A DNA stretch of 64,000 bases, taken from the NCBI GenBank assembly GCA_011050615.1, contig DRFJ01000050.1, positions 62,001 through 126,000 of the forward strand. Direction: 5' to 3'. The position numbers and the translations under genes are program-made. Shown piece by piece: positions 45,369 through 54,667 of the stretch. Position 1 is the first letter of the stretch. Every line of letters starts with the position of its first letter. The stretch comes from Bacteroidota bacterium (GTDB taxonomy: Bacteria > Bacteroidota > Bacteroidia > Bacteroidales > VadinHA17). The notes beneath the pieces are model-generated. The model was not told the DNA's origin and searched no databases. It was given only the letters and a program-made list of their open reading frames with translations.

Positions 45369-46661
45369 TCAGTTACCGAACCTCGGGTTTACAACATTAT
45401 TGTATATTGAACCGAAAGAATAAGTAAGTCCCAGTTCAAATGAGTAGGAATAACTTGTTTTGAGTACCCTCTGTCGTGTAAGGACTTCCTGTTCGGTGGC
45501 ATCACCCTTGACCAGGTTGCGCTGATCGTGTATCAGGTTTGCCCTGCTCTGGACATTAACAGACAGGCCTTTATATATCCTGTAATAAATACTGGCCCTC
45601 AGCCCGAGATTATTTTCGGAAAAATCATGGAGGTAGTTTGACCATGTCATTGATGCCCACCCGGAACCCCAGGGCTGGTTAAAGCCAAGAGAAGTGCTGA
45701 GATAATGACTCAGCAGGAATTCACTTGTTTTAAAGTAGGTAGTTGTATCGTTGTAATTATTGTATTTGGCATTAAGTCCGTACTGTATCCTGAACTGTCT
45801 TTTAAACGACTCTTCATACGGGAAGAGGTTATATTCAATAGCCGGCCCCACGTTTGTTGCAAGCTTATAATTGTTATAAGTGTCACTTTCTATTGATACA
45901 CGTCCTCCGGCCGACCACTTATACCCCAGGCTTTTCACCAGTAGAGATTGTATGCTCCAGTTTTCCCGGTATGATTTGCTTCTGGTGCTTGTATAATAGG
46001 TCTGCCTGTTTGAATACCTCAGGTCAAATTCCATTTTAAGATCCGGAGTTACCCTGTCAGCAGACAGTGAGGAGCTGGCCCTTGATGTTTCATAGTTTTC
46101 ATCTTTTTGAAACTCCCCTGAACCACTGAGCCTGAATATCCAGCTCTTCCATGGATCATCCTGAAAAGAGCTTTGAATTCCTCTGTTACCATCACTACCC
46201 GTACCATCATCTTCATAGCTGATTCTTATATTTTTACTCATCGGAGTACGGGCCACATATTTCATGAGCCCCATGGCTAAGACATTTGCCCTGGCCTTCC
46301 TGGTCTCATCTGCAGTCTGGTCAATGGGTGAGAAGAAAATCATTTCTTCCTGAATATCCAGGAATTCACCCTGTCCGATAAAGTCGATAATATATTCACC
46401 TCCTCCGCCTCCTGTAACTCTTCTTCGCACAAGGATATGTACGTCGGCTTCATCCTTATTATTAACATAATTAACAAAGGGGATTGTCTGCTTGATATAA
46501 TTCCTGTCGCACCACCGGCAGTCTAAAAATATGTTCAGGGCCTCGTGGCGGAGACTTGTGTTTTTAGTATTTTCCTCCTTCACGCCGGCACCTTTAATAT
46601 CCTGTGCAAGGGAGACATAACTTACTGCCAGTAAAAGGAATATGGTAAAATATCTTTTCAT
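45369..46661 (-). CDS. uncharacterised exported protein, probable outer membrane barrel
   Basis: A 430-residue protein I cannot name. It has a signal peptide (to about residue 20, YVSLAQ). Residues about 40-150 form a small mixed domain with a CRWC motif (C48, C51), the block NNKDEADVHILVRRRVTGGG and IDFIGQGEFLDI. From about residue 165 to the end the sequence alternates aromatic and polar residues (LRYSNRQTYYTSTRSKSYRE, YLSTSLGFNQPWGSGWASMT) and ends in barrel-like strands, so it is probably an outer membrane beta-barrel. It is not obviously co-transcribed with either neighbour (gaps of 127 and 101 bases). Confidence 0.8.
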   Translation of the reverse strand: MKRYFTIFLLLAVSYVSLAQDIKGAGVKEENTKNTSLRHEALNIFLDCRWCDRNYIKQTIPFVNYVNNKDEADVHILVRRRVTGGGGGEYIIDFIGQGEFLDIQEEMIFFSPIDQTADETRKARANVLAMGLMKYVARTPMSKNIRISYEDDGTGSDGNRGIQSSFQDDPWKSWIFRLSGSGEFQKDENYETSRASSSLSADRVTPDLKMEFDLRYSNRQTYYTSTRSKSYRENWSIQSLLVKSLGYKWSAGGRVSIESDTYNNYKLATNVGPAIEYNLFPYEESFKRQFRIQYGLNAKYNNYNDTTTYFKTSEFLLSHYLSTSLGFNQPWGSGWASMTWSNYLHDFSENNLGLRASIYYRIYKGLSVNVQSRANLIHDQRNLVKGDATEQEVLTRQRVLKTSYSYSFELGLTYSFGSIYNNVVNPRFGN

Positions 46662-46762
46662 GTCATTATAAGTGTAAAAAAGTGAATTACAAAGCTATCC
46701 AAATACCCACTTATTAATGAAGCATGGCTGTTAAAAAAAGTTAAGCAGATAATCCGGTGGTA

Positions 46763-47935
46763 TTATTTATTACCGGAGATGGGATGTGCATAAGCAACCA
46801 CATCCCTGCCTGTAATTTTTTCGGGGCAAAGTATTATCAGGCGTTCAAGCACATTTCGGAATTCCCTGATATTGCCGGTCCATTCTATCTTTTTTAACTC
46901 CCTGATGGCAGAATCTTCAATAGTCCTGAGACTTATTCCGTATTCATGACAGATAAGATGGTTAAAATGTTCAGTCAGAAGGGGTATGTCGTCAATCCTT
47001 TCATTTAGTTTCGGGACATCTATTAATATAACACTCAGGCGATGGTACAGATCCTCCCTGAAGTTGTTTTTATCGATTTCCTCACTTATATTTTTATTTG
47101 TTGCGGCAATGACCCTGACATCAACCTTAATGTCTTTATCTGAGCCAACACGGGATATCTTGTTTTCCTGCAGTGCTCTCAGGACTTTTGCCTGTGCAGT
47201 GAGGCTCATATCTCCAATTTCATCGAGAAAGATAGTTCCCCCGTTTGCCTGTTCAAATTTCCCTATCCTCTGTTTATGGGCAGAGGTAAAAGAACCTTTC
47301 TCATGTCCGAAAAGTTCACTTTCGATAAGCTCTGAAGGTATGGCAGCGCAGTTCACCTCAACGAATGGACCTTTGGACCTGCTGCTTTTTTCATGTATCT
47401 GGTGAGCCACAAGTTCCTTCCCCGTTCCGCTGGCCCCTGTTATCAGAACCCTGGCCTCTGTGGGGGCTATCCTGTCGATCATTTCTTTTACCCTGACTAT
47501 TTTTTCTGATTCGCCTACAATCTCAAACCTTTTGCTTACCTGTTTCTTCAGAGTCCTGGTCTGTGTTATCAGCGTTGATTTGTCCATGGCATTTCTCATG
47601 GTAATTAAAAGCCTGTTCAGGTCAAGTGGTTTTTCCAGGAAGTCAAAAGCTCCTTTTTTAATTGCTTCAACGGCTGTATCAATATTTCCATGCCCTGATA
47701 TCATTATCACCGGGATGTCATCAGATACATCCTGGATTTTCTCAAGAACTTCTATTCCATCCATTTTGTCCATCTTGATGTCGCACAGGATAACATCATA
47801 GTCGTTCTCTCCGAAAAGCTCCAGACCGCTGATCCCGTTTTCGGCAAGGTCAACTTCATGCTTCTCGTACTCAAGTACCTCTTTCAGGGTATTCCTTATT
47901 GCTTTTTCATCGTCTATTACCAGTACCTTGGCCAT
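46763..47935 (-). CDS. NtrC-like response regulator lacking the HTH domain
   Basis: A 390-residue two-component regulator. Residues 1-120 are a receiver domain with the phospho-acceptor Asp in ILCDIKMDKMDG (about D52) and the Lys in FLEKPLD. Residues about 140-365 are a sigma-54-type AAA+ ATPase with Walker A GASGTGKE and FLDEIGDM. The GAFTGA loop reads GSFTSA. The protein ends about 20 residues after WTGNIREFRNVLERLIIL, so the usual Fis-type DNA-binding domain is missing. It may act without binding DNA itself or by another mechanism. No sensor kinase is adjacent. Confidence 0.92.
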   Translation of the reverse strand: MAKVLVIDDEKAIRNTLKEVLEYEKHEVDLAENGISGLELFGENDYDVILCDIKMDKMDGIEVLEKIQDVSDDIPVIMISGHGNIDTAVEAIKKGAFDFLEKPLDLNRLLITMRNAMDKSTLITQTRTLKKQVSKRFEIVGESEKIVRVKEMIDRIAPTEARVLITGASGTGKELVAHQIHEKSSRSKGPFVEVNCAAIPSELIESELFGHEKGSFTSAHKQRIGKFEQANGGTIFLDEIGDMSLTAQAKVLRALQENKISRVGSDKDIKVDVRVIAATNKNISEEIDKNNFREDLYHRLSVILIDVPKLNERIDDIPLLTEHFNHLICHEYGISLRTIEDSAIRELKKIEWTGNIREFRNVLERLIILCPEKITGRDVVAYAHPISGNK

Positions 47936-48006
47936 TATAGTTTAGAAGTTTGGAGGTTCAGGGTTTTTTAAGGTGTTGTTGAATTATTGAATCGTTTAAT
48001 CTCGCC

Positions 48007-49371
48007 TCACCCTTTATATCTTATCCATTTCCACATTTCCTTATATGTAACTTTCTTACCGTACATTAGTATTCCAATCCTGTATATTCTTGCGGCCAGG
48101 TATACAAAAGCTACAAATGTTGCTATAAGGACTGCTATTGAGACTACCACCTCCCAGACCGGAACCTCAAAGGGCAAGCGTGCCATCATCACTATGGGAG
48201 AGGTGAAGGGTATCATTGAAAACCAGAAGGACAGTGAACTCTCCGGATTTTCCATGGTCCCAATAGCCACAAAAAGTGCAAGAATTATGGGTAGCATTAT
48301 TGGGAACATGAATTGCTGCGTATCAGTATCTGTATCCACGGCTGAGCCTATGGCGGCAAAAACAGAAGCATAAAGCAGGTAGCCGAATATGAAATAGAAG
48401 AAAAACGAAGTGAGGATAAACGGCCAGTTTACATTCATCAGGTTATTGAAGATCTTTGCAAATTCCTGTTCCTGTGCTGAAAGGTCCGCGGACTGCATGA
48501 AAGCTTCATTATCCATGCCTGCCCGTGCCTGGTTCATTACACTCTGGGAAATCTGTTCGCTCATTGCCTTCGGATTATCCGGAAGGACTTTTGACTGTAT
48601 AACTGTAAGTATACCAAATGACAGGATGATCCATATCGAGAACTGGGTAAGTCCTACCAGCGCTATCCCGATGATTTTTCCCATCATGAGCTCGACAGGT
48701 TTAACCGATGATATTATTACTTCAACGATACGGTTGTTCTTCTCTTCAAAGACACCTCTCATAACCTGTACTCCGAACATGATTACTACCATGTACATTA
48801 AGAATGCTCCTATATAAGCCAGCACCATGGATATTCCCGTGCTTGTTTCTTTAGTTTCCCCGGCATCATCGATCCTGATTGTCTGCACCGCAACGTTAGT
48901 CTGGACACTTTTCAGGATTTCATCCAGATTCTCTATATTGTAGGCAAGCAGTTTCTTATTTTCAATATCCTGTTCGAGCATTCTTTCGATGTACTGGAGC
49001 AGGTCCATGGGTGGTTGTTTCTTTGATATCAGCTGTACAGCCTGAGGTACATTTGTCACCACGGGTGATATATATAGTATACCGTAGTAACCTGCTTCTT
49101 CGAATGTTCCTTTCAGCTGATTAATATCTGCATTGTCAATGTATTCAAAATCAACATCGTCCCTGTCCTTTAGCACTCCTTTGAAGAGGTCACTGCCGTC
49201 TTCTATAACTGCTATTTTTTTAAATTCTTTATCCTGGTTGCCCATTATCAATACAGGTACCAGAAAAAGAGCAACAAAAATCAGGGGGGTAAGGACAGTC
49301 ATTAATATGAATGATTTCTTCTTAACCCTTGAGGTGTATTCTCTTGTTATTATGGTTGATATGTTTCCCAT
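48007..49371 (-). CDS. ABC-2 type transporter permease (NatB-like)
   Basis: A 454-residue membrane subunit. One helix near the N-terminus (about 22-42), a long extracytoplasmic domain (about 45-175), then five helices toward the C-terminus, the layout of NatB-like ABC-2 exporters. FEEKNNRIVEVIISSVKPVE followed by LMMGKIIGIALVG is the conserved coupling region. It is encoded directly after its ATPase (17-base gap); together they export sodium ions or a small toxic compound. The substrate is not known. Confidence 0.92.
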   Translation of the reverse strand: MGNISTIITREYTSRVKKKSFILMTVLTPLIFVALFLVPVLIMGNQDKEFKKIAVIEDGSDLFKGVLKDRDDVDFEYIDNADINQLKGTFEEAGYYGILYISPVVTNVPQAVQLISKKQPPMDLLQYIERMLEQDIENKKLLAYNIENLDEILKSVQTNVAVQTIRIDDAGETKETSTGISMVLAYIGAFLMYMVVIMFGVQVMRGVFEEKNNRIVEVIISSVKPVELMMGKIIGIALVGLTQFSIWIILSFGILTVIQSKVLPDNPKAMSEQISQSVMNQARAGMDNEAFMQSADLSAQEQEFAKIFNNLMNVNWPFILTSFFFYFIFGYLLYASVFAAIGSAVDTDTDTQQFMFPIMLPIILALFVAIGTMENPESSLSFWFSMIPFTSPIVMMARLPFEVPVWEVVVSIAVLIATFVAFVYLAARIYRIGILMYGKKVTYKEMWKWIRYKG

Positions 49372-49388
49372 GATTTTGAATGTTTGGG

Positions 49389-50303
49389 TCAGTTGTTTTT
49401 ATTAGCTTCAACTACACGTATGAATATTTCGTTCATTGAAGGAAGGGTAGGATTAAAAGACAGCACCCTTCCCTTATCGGTCATATCCCTGATAATATTG
49501 TTAATATCAATATCACCTGGTGTTTTAAGCCTTACAGTGGTTCTGCCATTATTACTTTCACTTTTAAGAACTTCGTAATGGCTGTTTCCCAATATGTTGG
49601 CTTCGCCCCTGAATACCACATCGTATTCATTTGCAGCCCATTCTTCCCGTATTTTTGAAACACTGCCCTCGAGTATCGACTTTGACCTGTCAATCAGGGT
49701 AATATTATCGCACATTTCTTCTACAGAGCCCATATTATGTGTAGAGAAGATAACAGTAGCTCCCTTTTCCCGGAGTTTAAGTATTTCATCCTTCAGAATA
49801 CTTGCATTAATAGGGTCGAAACCACTGAAGGGCTCATCAAAGATTAGCAGCCTGGGTTCATGAAGAACCGTGGTGACAAACTGAACCTTCTGCTGCATTC
49901 CCTTAGATAGTTCCTCCACTTTTTTGTCCCACCAGGCAATTATTTCGAGTCTGGTAAACCAGTCTTTGAGTTTGACCATTGCTTCACTCTTACTCAGTCC
50001 CTTCAGGCGGGCCAGGTAGAGAGCCTGTTCTCCTACTTTCATCTTTTTATAGAGGCCTCTTTCTTCCGGAAGATATCCTATATTAGCGAGGTCATTCCTT
50101 GTAATCTTGTGACCGTCAAGCAATACCGTTCCGCTGTCGGGAGCAGTAATCTGGTTGATTATCCTGAGCAGGGTGGTCTTTCCTGCTCCGTTGGGTCCCA
50201 GGAGTCCGTAAATGGACTGACTTGGCACTATCATACTCAGATTATCCAGTGCCAGGTGGTTTCTGTACTGTTTAATTACATTTTCAGCCTGCAGAAGTGA
50301 CAT
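49389..50303 (-). CDS. ABC transporter ATP-binding protein (NatA-like)
   Basis: A 304-residue ATPase subunit. Walker A GPNGAGKTT, a signature-loop variant LSKGMQQKVQF, Walker B LLIFDEPFSGFDP and the switch His in IFSTHNMGSVEE. The last 80 residues are an extra domain common in ATPases of ABC-2 exporters. It partners with the permease encoded immediately downstream. Confidence 0.94.
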   Translation of the reverse strand: MSLLQAENVIKQYRNHLALDNLSMIVPSQSIYGLLGPNGAGKTTLLRIINQITAPDSGTVLLDGHKITRNDLANIGYLPEERGLYKKMKVGEQALYLARLKGLSKSEAMVKLKDWFTRLEIIAWWDKKVEELSKGMQQKVQFVTTVLHEPRLLIFDEPFSGFDPINASILKDEILKLREKGATVIFSTHNMGSVEEMCDNITLIDRSKSILEGSVSKIREEWAANEYDVVFRGEANILGNSHYEVLKSESNNGRTTVRLKTPGDIDINNIIRDMTDKGRVLSFNPTLPSMNEIFIRVVEANKNN

Positions 50304-50356
50304 TTGTTTTATTTTAACGCGTTAAATATTGAGTGTGTAAATATATAAAACAATTG

Positions 50357-51511
50357 TTATTCAAAGTATGATTTCATACGTTCGAAGAATCCCCTGCTAT
50401 CTTTTCCCGGTTGCGGGGTAAACGATTCTGAGTTGCTCATTTTCTCAATTATTTTCTGTTCTTCGGCGCTTATCTTTTTAGGTATCCATACATTGACATT
50501 GACAAGAAGATCCCCTTTACCATATCCGTTTACTTCAGGGAGGCCTTTACCCCTGAGCCTTAATATCTTACCCGGCTGGGTACCCTGTTCTATCTTAATT
50601 TTAACCTTGCTTTCAACAGTTGGTATTTCAACATTGGTACCCAGTATTGCCTCGGGTACACTTATATAGAGGTTATAAATAAGGTCTTTGCCTTCCCTGT
50701 AAAGATCGGGGTGTTCTTCCTCGTCAATCATAACAAGCAGATCCCCGGGCACTCCTCCGCGTCTTGCTGCATTTCCTTTGCCACTGACAGTCATCTGCAT
50801 CCCTTTGCCCACACCTGCTGGAATATTGATCTTGATTATTTCCTGGTCTTTGATTATTCCTTCACCAAAGCATTTACTGCACTTTTTTATAATGATCTTA
50901 CCTTCCCCTCCGCAGGTCGGGCAGCTTGAAGTACTCTGCATCTGCCCCAGCAATGTATTGGTTACCCTGGTTACGTGCCCTGAACCCCGGCATGTATCGC
51001 AGGTGGCGTAACTGTTACTGTCGGCAGCACCTGAGCCTCCACAGTCAGAACAGCTAACATATTTGTTCACCTTTATTTTTTTCTCGGTACCATTAGCTAT
51101 TTCTTTCAGGTTCAGTTTTACCTTAAGCCTGAGGTTTGAACCCCTGTTCACTCTCTGTCGTCTTCTTCCGCCGCCACCAAAGCCACCAAAGCCACCGAAG
51201 TCCCCGAAAGCGTCACCGAAGATATCACCGAAGGAAGAAAATATATCTTCCATGGTCATGCCACCACTGCCAAAACCGTTTTGACCGCCAAGGCCGGCAT
51301 GACCATACCTGTCATAACGTGCCCTCTTATCATCATCACGTAAAACTTCGTATGCCTCGGCTGCCTCCTTGAATTTATTCTCCGCTTCCTTATTACCCGG
51401 ATTTTTATCGGGATGATATTTCAGAGCTTTCTGCCGGTAAGCTTTCTTTATCTCTTCTTTTGTTGCATTCCTGGATACACCCAGTACTTCGTAATAATCT
51501 CTTTTACTCAT
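50357..51511 (-). CDS. dnaJ: chaperone protein DnaJ
   Basis: A 384-residue DnaK co-chaperone of type I. J domain at 1-70 with H33-P34-D35, a Gly/Phe-rich linker (about 75-115), four CxxCxGxG zinc-finger repeats ([32 protein letters not shown]), and the C-terminal substrate-binding domain. Its gene follows grpE with an 11-base gap. Confidence 0.97.
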   Translation of the reverse strand: MSKRDYYEVLGVSRNATKEEIKKAYRQKALKYHPDKNPGNKEAENKFKEAAEAYEVLRDDDKRARYDRYGHAGLGGQNGFGSGGMTMEDIFSSFGDIFGDAFGDFGGFGGFGGGGRRRQRVNRGSNLRLKVKLNLKEIANGTEKKIKVNKYVSCSDCGGSGAADSNSYATCDTCRGSGHVTRVTNTLLGQMQSTSSCPTCGGEGKIIIKKCSKCFGEGIIKDQEIIKINIPAGVGKGMQMTVSGKGNAARRGGVPGDLLVMIDEEEHPDLYREGKDLIYNLYISVPEAILGTNVEIPTVESKVKIKIEQGTQPGKILRLRGKGLPEVNGYGKGDLLVNVNVWIPKKISAEEQKIIEKMSNSESFTPQPGKDSRGFFERMKSYFE

Positions 51512-51522
51512 CCTCTCTGTTA

Positions 51523-52179
51523 TTATTCTCCCACTACTACTTTAGAGTAACGTATGATCTTATCATTCAAATAATAGCCTTTTTGAATCACATCTACAAT
51601 CTTTCCTTTTTTCTTCTTTTCAGAGGCTGGAATCTTAGTTACTGCCTCGTGCAAATCGGTATCAAAATCTTTATCCATAGCTTCTATTTCCTTTACACCA
51701 TTCTGTTTGAGGAAATCCTTCATCTTGCCGTAAATGAGGTTTATCCCTTCCTTCATTGCCTTACAGTCTGATACATTTTCCATCAGGCTCATAGCCCTGT
51801 CAAAATCATCCATTACAGGCAGGAGCTTAACCAGGATGCTTTCACCCGCTGATTTTGTAAGTTCTATTCTCTCTCTTAATGTTCTTTTGCGGTAATTATC
51901 AAATTCAGCAGACAGGCGCAGATATTTATCCTGCAATTCTGCCAGTTTTGCCTCAAGATTTTCCCCGCTTTTTTCACTCTTGTCAGCTACCTCTTCTTTT
52001 TCAAGCTCTGCAGCCTCCTGGCTGCTTTCTCTTTCATTTGATTCCTTTTCCCTTTCCCCAACAGGCTCCTCTTCTGCCTGTCTTATATCAGGCCGTGCTT
52101 TATTATCTTCTTTAACAGTCTGTTGGGCCTCAGATTGCCTGTCCTTTTCTTCCTTTTTACCGCTGTTCTTCTTGACCAT
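51523..52179 (-). CDS. grpE: nucleotide exchange factor GrpE
   Basis: A 218-residue exchange factor for DnaK. The first 85 residues are a long, highly charged low-complexity region (Glu/Lys-rich); then a coiled coil ([20 protein letters not shown]) and the beta domain ending [20 protein letters not shown], the GrpE signature. The N-terminal extension is longer than in E. coli, as is usual in the phylum. It is first in the grpE-dnaJ operon; dnaK is not in the window. Confidence 0.96.
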   Translation of the reverse strand: MVKKNSGKKEEKDRQSEAQQTVKEDNKARPDIRQAEEEPVGEREKESNERESSQEAAELEKEEVADKSEKSGENLEAKLAELQDKYLRLSAEFDNYRKRTLRERIELTKSAGESILVKLLPVMDDFDRAMSLMENVSDCKAMKEGINLIYGKMKDFLKQNGVKEIEAMDKDFDTDLHEAVTKIPASEKKKKGKIVDVIQKGYYLNDKIIRYSKVVVGE

Positions 52180-52336
52180 ATGTTTTCATTTTTCAGTTAA
52201 TCATAAGTGGGAACAGCAAATAACCTGCCATATGACTTGTGGGGACAAAATGTCATGAAGTGTTGCCAATCTATGAATTAATTGTAGTTATTTAATTTTG
52301 TACGAGTCTAATATATAAAAATGTGTGCCAAAGATC

Positions 52337-52816
52337 ATGGATGAAATTGCAGATAAGATTTATTCAAACCAGGACATCATAAACAGGATATGCTTTGCCT
52401 TTTTCAGTGAAAGGGCCGACAGGGAAGACCTGTTTCAGGAAATTGTTTACAGGGTTCTTAAATTTTACAGAGGTTTCAATGAGAAATCTTCGTTTACTAC
52501 CTGGTTGTACAGGATTGCACTTAATACAGCAATAACATACAAGACGAAAAAAAGACCTGATTTTCCTGAGGATAAGAGTCAGGCAAAAATAGAAGACAAC
52601 TCTGAATCGAATGACCTTGACGAAGATATCAGAATTCTCTATAAGGAAATCGGACAACTTGCTAAGCTTGAAAAAGCAATAATCCTTCTTTACCTTGATG
52701 AATATTCTTACCGGGAAATTGCAGAGATTACTGGCCTTTCTCCAAAAAATGTAAGTGTTAAGATATACAGGATAAAGAAAAAGCTGCATGAATTATATAT
52801 AAAGTTAACTGTTTAA
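52337..52816 (+). CDS. ECF-type RNA polymerase sigma factor
   Basis: A 159-residue extracytoplasmic-function sigma factor. Region 2 has REDLFQEIVYRVLKFYRGFN followed by SFTTWLYRIALNTAI, and region 4 has YLDEYSYREIAEITGLSPKN followed by VSVKIYRIKKKL. I start at the ATG at 52337; a GTG at 52325 would add four residues. A -7 element TAATTTTG lies at 52293-52300. The next gene, 12 bases on, encodes a membrane protein and may be its anti-sigma factor. Confidence 0.92.
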   Translation: MDEIADKIYSNQDIINRICFAFFSERADREDLFQEIVYRVLKFYRGFNEKSSFTTWLYRIALNTAITYKTKKRPDFPEDKSQAKIEDNSESNDLDEDIRILYKEIGQLAKLEKAIILLYLDEYSYREIAEITGLSPKNVSVKIYRIKKKLHELYIKLTV

Positions 52817-52828
52817 ATTATTTAAGTT

Positions 52829-53548
52829 ATGGAAGAGATAAACTTGAAAAAAATTTGGAAAGAAAAGAATGTGGAAACTAAATCAAAAATTCTTTTGACA
52901 AGGGAACAGATCTCCGGGCTGGTAAGAAAGAGAGAAAGTCAGCTTACAGGATCGGTAAGGTTGGCTGTTATAACGGGATTATCCATTAAGTTTTTGTTAC
53001 TGATTGGAATACTGGTATTCTCGTTATTATATTTTGAATCCTCCAACATGGGTTTTTCAATTTCAGCATTATTTATTATTACAACAGGGATGATTATTTA
53101 TGACTTCTATCTTCTGAAGTTACTGGCCGGCTTGAACAATTATGCTGATACTATTGAATCCAGGCTTGGTAAATTTAATGATTTCCTTTCGGTGCATTTT
53201 CCGGTGTACCAGATTGAGAATTCATTATCGACGCCTGTTCTGGTTATTATGGGTATGTTTTACTATCACTTCATAAAATACTCTGAATTTAAGTTCAGGT
53301 CATATGATGATATTATCGTTTTTATTTTGGTTGTTTTAATAAGTTTTGCTGTCTCCTTTTTAGCAACCAGATATAGCCTGAATGCCTTCAGAAAAGAAGC
53401 CATGGAACTATTGGAAGCAGGAAATGAGCAGGATGAGATTGTGGATTTTGAAGACAGAATGAGAAAAAATCGCAGAAAGCGACTGCTCATTTCTTTATTG
53501 ATACTTTTAGCAGGCCTGGCTTTATTCATACTTTTGCTGCTGTTATAG
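52829..53548 (+). CDS. membrane protein, candidate anti-sigma factor
   Basis: A 239-residue protein of no recognised family. A cytoplasmic, charged N-terminus of about 42 residues precedes four predicted helices (about 45-65, 75-95, 130-148, 158-177), a charged cytoplasmic stretch (about 185-220), and a final helix (220-238). It is translated right after the ECF sigma factor, where anti-sigma factors normally lie. It does not show the usual zinc-binding HxxxCxxC motif. The anti-sigma role is inferred from position only. Confidence 0.75.
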   Translation: MEEINLKKIWKEKNVETKSKILLTREQISGLVRKRESQLTGSVRLAVITGLSIKFLLLIGILVFSLLYFESSNMGFSISALFIITTGMIIYDFYLLKLLAGLNNYADTIESRLGKFNDFLSVHFPVYQIENSLSTPVLVIMGMFYYHFIKYSEFKFRSYDDIIVFILVVLISFAVSFLATRYSLNAFRKEAMELLEAGNEQDEIVDFEDRMRKNRRKRLLISLLILLAGLALFILLLLL

Positions 53549-53694
53549 GTTACTCTACCTGCTCTGGCTAAATTCAGGATAGCATTGAATGACCTTATGA
53601 GTTATTTTTTTACCAGGTATTTAATCAGGGTCAGAACATATTTAATGGTTTACTGTTATTGCTGATATAAAATTAAAGAAAAGAACAGATCAGT

Positions 53695-54093
53695 ATGGAA
53701 CTTGAAGTTTTTTTTGAGGGGAATAAGAAAGTGAATGCAAGGCTGAACGGTCATATAATAGCAACCGATCAGCCCAGGCGTAGTGGTGGTGATGAATCAG
53801 CACCGGAACCATTCAGTCTTTTCCTGGCATCTATTGGTACATGTGCAGGTATTTATGTCAAGTATTTCTGCGAAAAGAGAGGGTTAGATGCAAGTAAAAT
53901 AAAAATAATACAGCGTCATAATTTCAATCCTGAGACCAGGATGATTGACAGAATAGAACTGGAAGTGATTTTGCCTGAAGATTTTCCCGGGAAATACAGG
54001 AGTGCTGTTGTAAATGCCATGGACCTGTGTGCTGTTAAAAGGCACCTGAGCAATCCTCCTGTGATAGAAACATTTACAAAAATTGGCAGGTAG
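53695..54093 (+). CDS. OsmC-family protein
   Basis: A 132-residue protein of the OsmC/Ohr fold. GGDESAPEPFSLFLASIGTC followed by AGIYVKYFCEKRGL holds the first conserved Cys, and VVNAMDLCAVKRHL holds the second (about C115). These act as a peroxide-reducing pair in OsmC and Ohr. It probably reduces organic peroxides or handles reactive sulphur; it has no partner next to it. Confidence 0.9.
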   Translation: MELEVFFEGNKKVNARLNGHIIATDQPRRSGGDESAPEPFSLFLASIGTCAGIYVKYFCEKRGLDASKIKIIQRHNFNPETRMIDRIELEVILPEDFPGKYRSAVVNAMDLCAVKRHLSNPPVIETFTKIGR

Positions 54094-54123
54094 AGACATT
54101 GCATGCAAGATCTCTGCGACCGG

Positions 54124-54519
54124 TCATATTGCTGCAACAGCTTCAATTTCGATAAGTACCCCGTAATGCAATTCCTTTGTTGGCACCACTGCCCTTGCAG
54201 GTTTATGTTTGCCAAAGAATTTTCTGTAAACCTCGTTCACTCTTGGCCAATTCGCCATATCAGAAATATAGGCTGTTGTTTTCAGGATTTTTCCCCTGTC
54301 TGAACCGGCATCCTTTAGGATTGTTTCGATATTTTCCAGAACCTGCAAGGTCTGGTCTTCTATATCACCTTTTACCGCTTCTCCTGTAAATGGATTCACA
54401 GGCAGCTGGCCGGAAACAAAAATAATATTATTAAACAGTACCGCCTGGGAATAATGACCCTTCGGTTCTGGAATATTCGGTGTATAAAGTTCTTTGATTC
54501 TTGGATCTTTCTTTGACAT
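54124..54519 (-). CDS. ridA: RidA-family enamine/imine deaminase
   Basis: A 131-residue protein that hydrolyses reactive enamine and imine intermediates from PLP enzymes. YSQAVLFNNIIFVSGQLPVN and the C-terminal RAVVPTKELHYGVLIEIEAV are RidA signatures, with the catalytic Arg in PARAVVP. I start at MSKKDPRIKEL; the open frame upstream is not similar to the family. The gene stands alone, upstream of nothing obvious. Confidence 0.92.
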   Translation of the reverse strand: MSKKDPRIKELYTPNIPEPKGHYSQAVLFNNIIFVSGQLPVNPFTGEAVKGDIEDQTLQVLENIETILKDAGSDRGKILKTTAYISDMANWPRVNEVYRKFFGKHKPARAVVPTKELHYGVLIEIEAVAAI

Positions 54520-54581
54520 ATTAATTGGTTTGAAAGTTCTTGAACTGTTAAACTGTTGAACCGAACCCAGGGTCTCCCGGT

Positions 54582-54618
54582 GTGAGCCCGAAGAAGCCAA
54601 TCGGGATTCCCGGCTCAC
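54582..54618. repeat. inverted repeat between ridA and murA
   Basis: GTGAGCC at 54582-54588 pairs with GGCTCAC at 54612-54618. It lies in a 148-base gap between ridA and murA that also has the near-direct repeat AACTGTT/AACTGTT around 54543-54557. No T-run follows, so it is not an obvious terminator. Confidence 0.35.
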
Positions 54619-54667
54619 CGCCCATCACTCATCTGGTCAACGTTCATCTCTCATACCTCATTTCTTC

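Noticed and set aside
46753..46777. TCCGGT/ACCGGA dyad over the end of the response regulator gene as a terminator
   Set aside because: No T-run follows on the minus strand and the loop is 13 bases.
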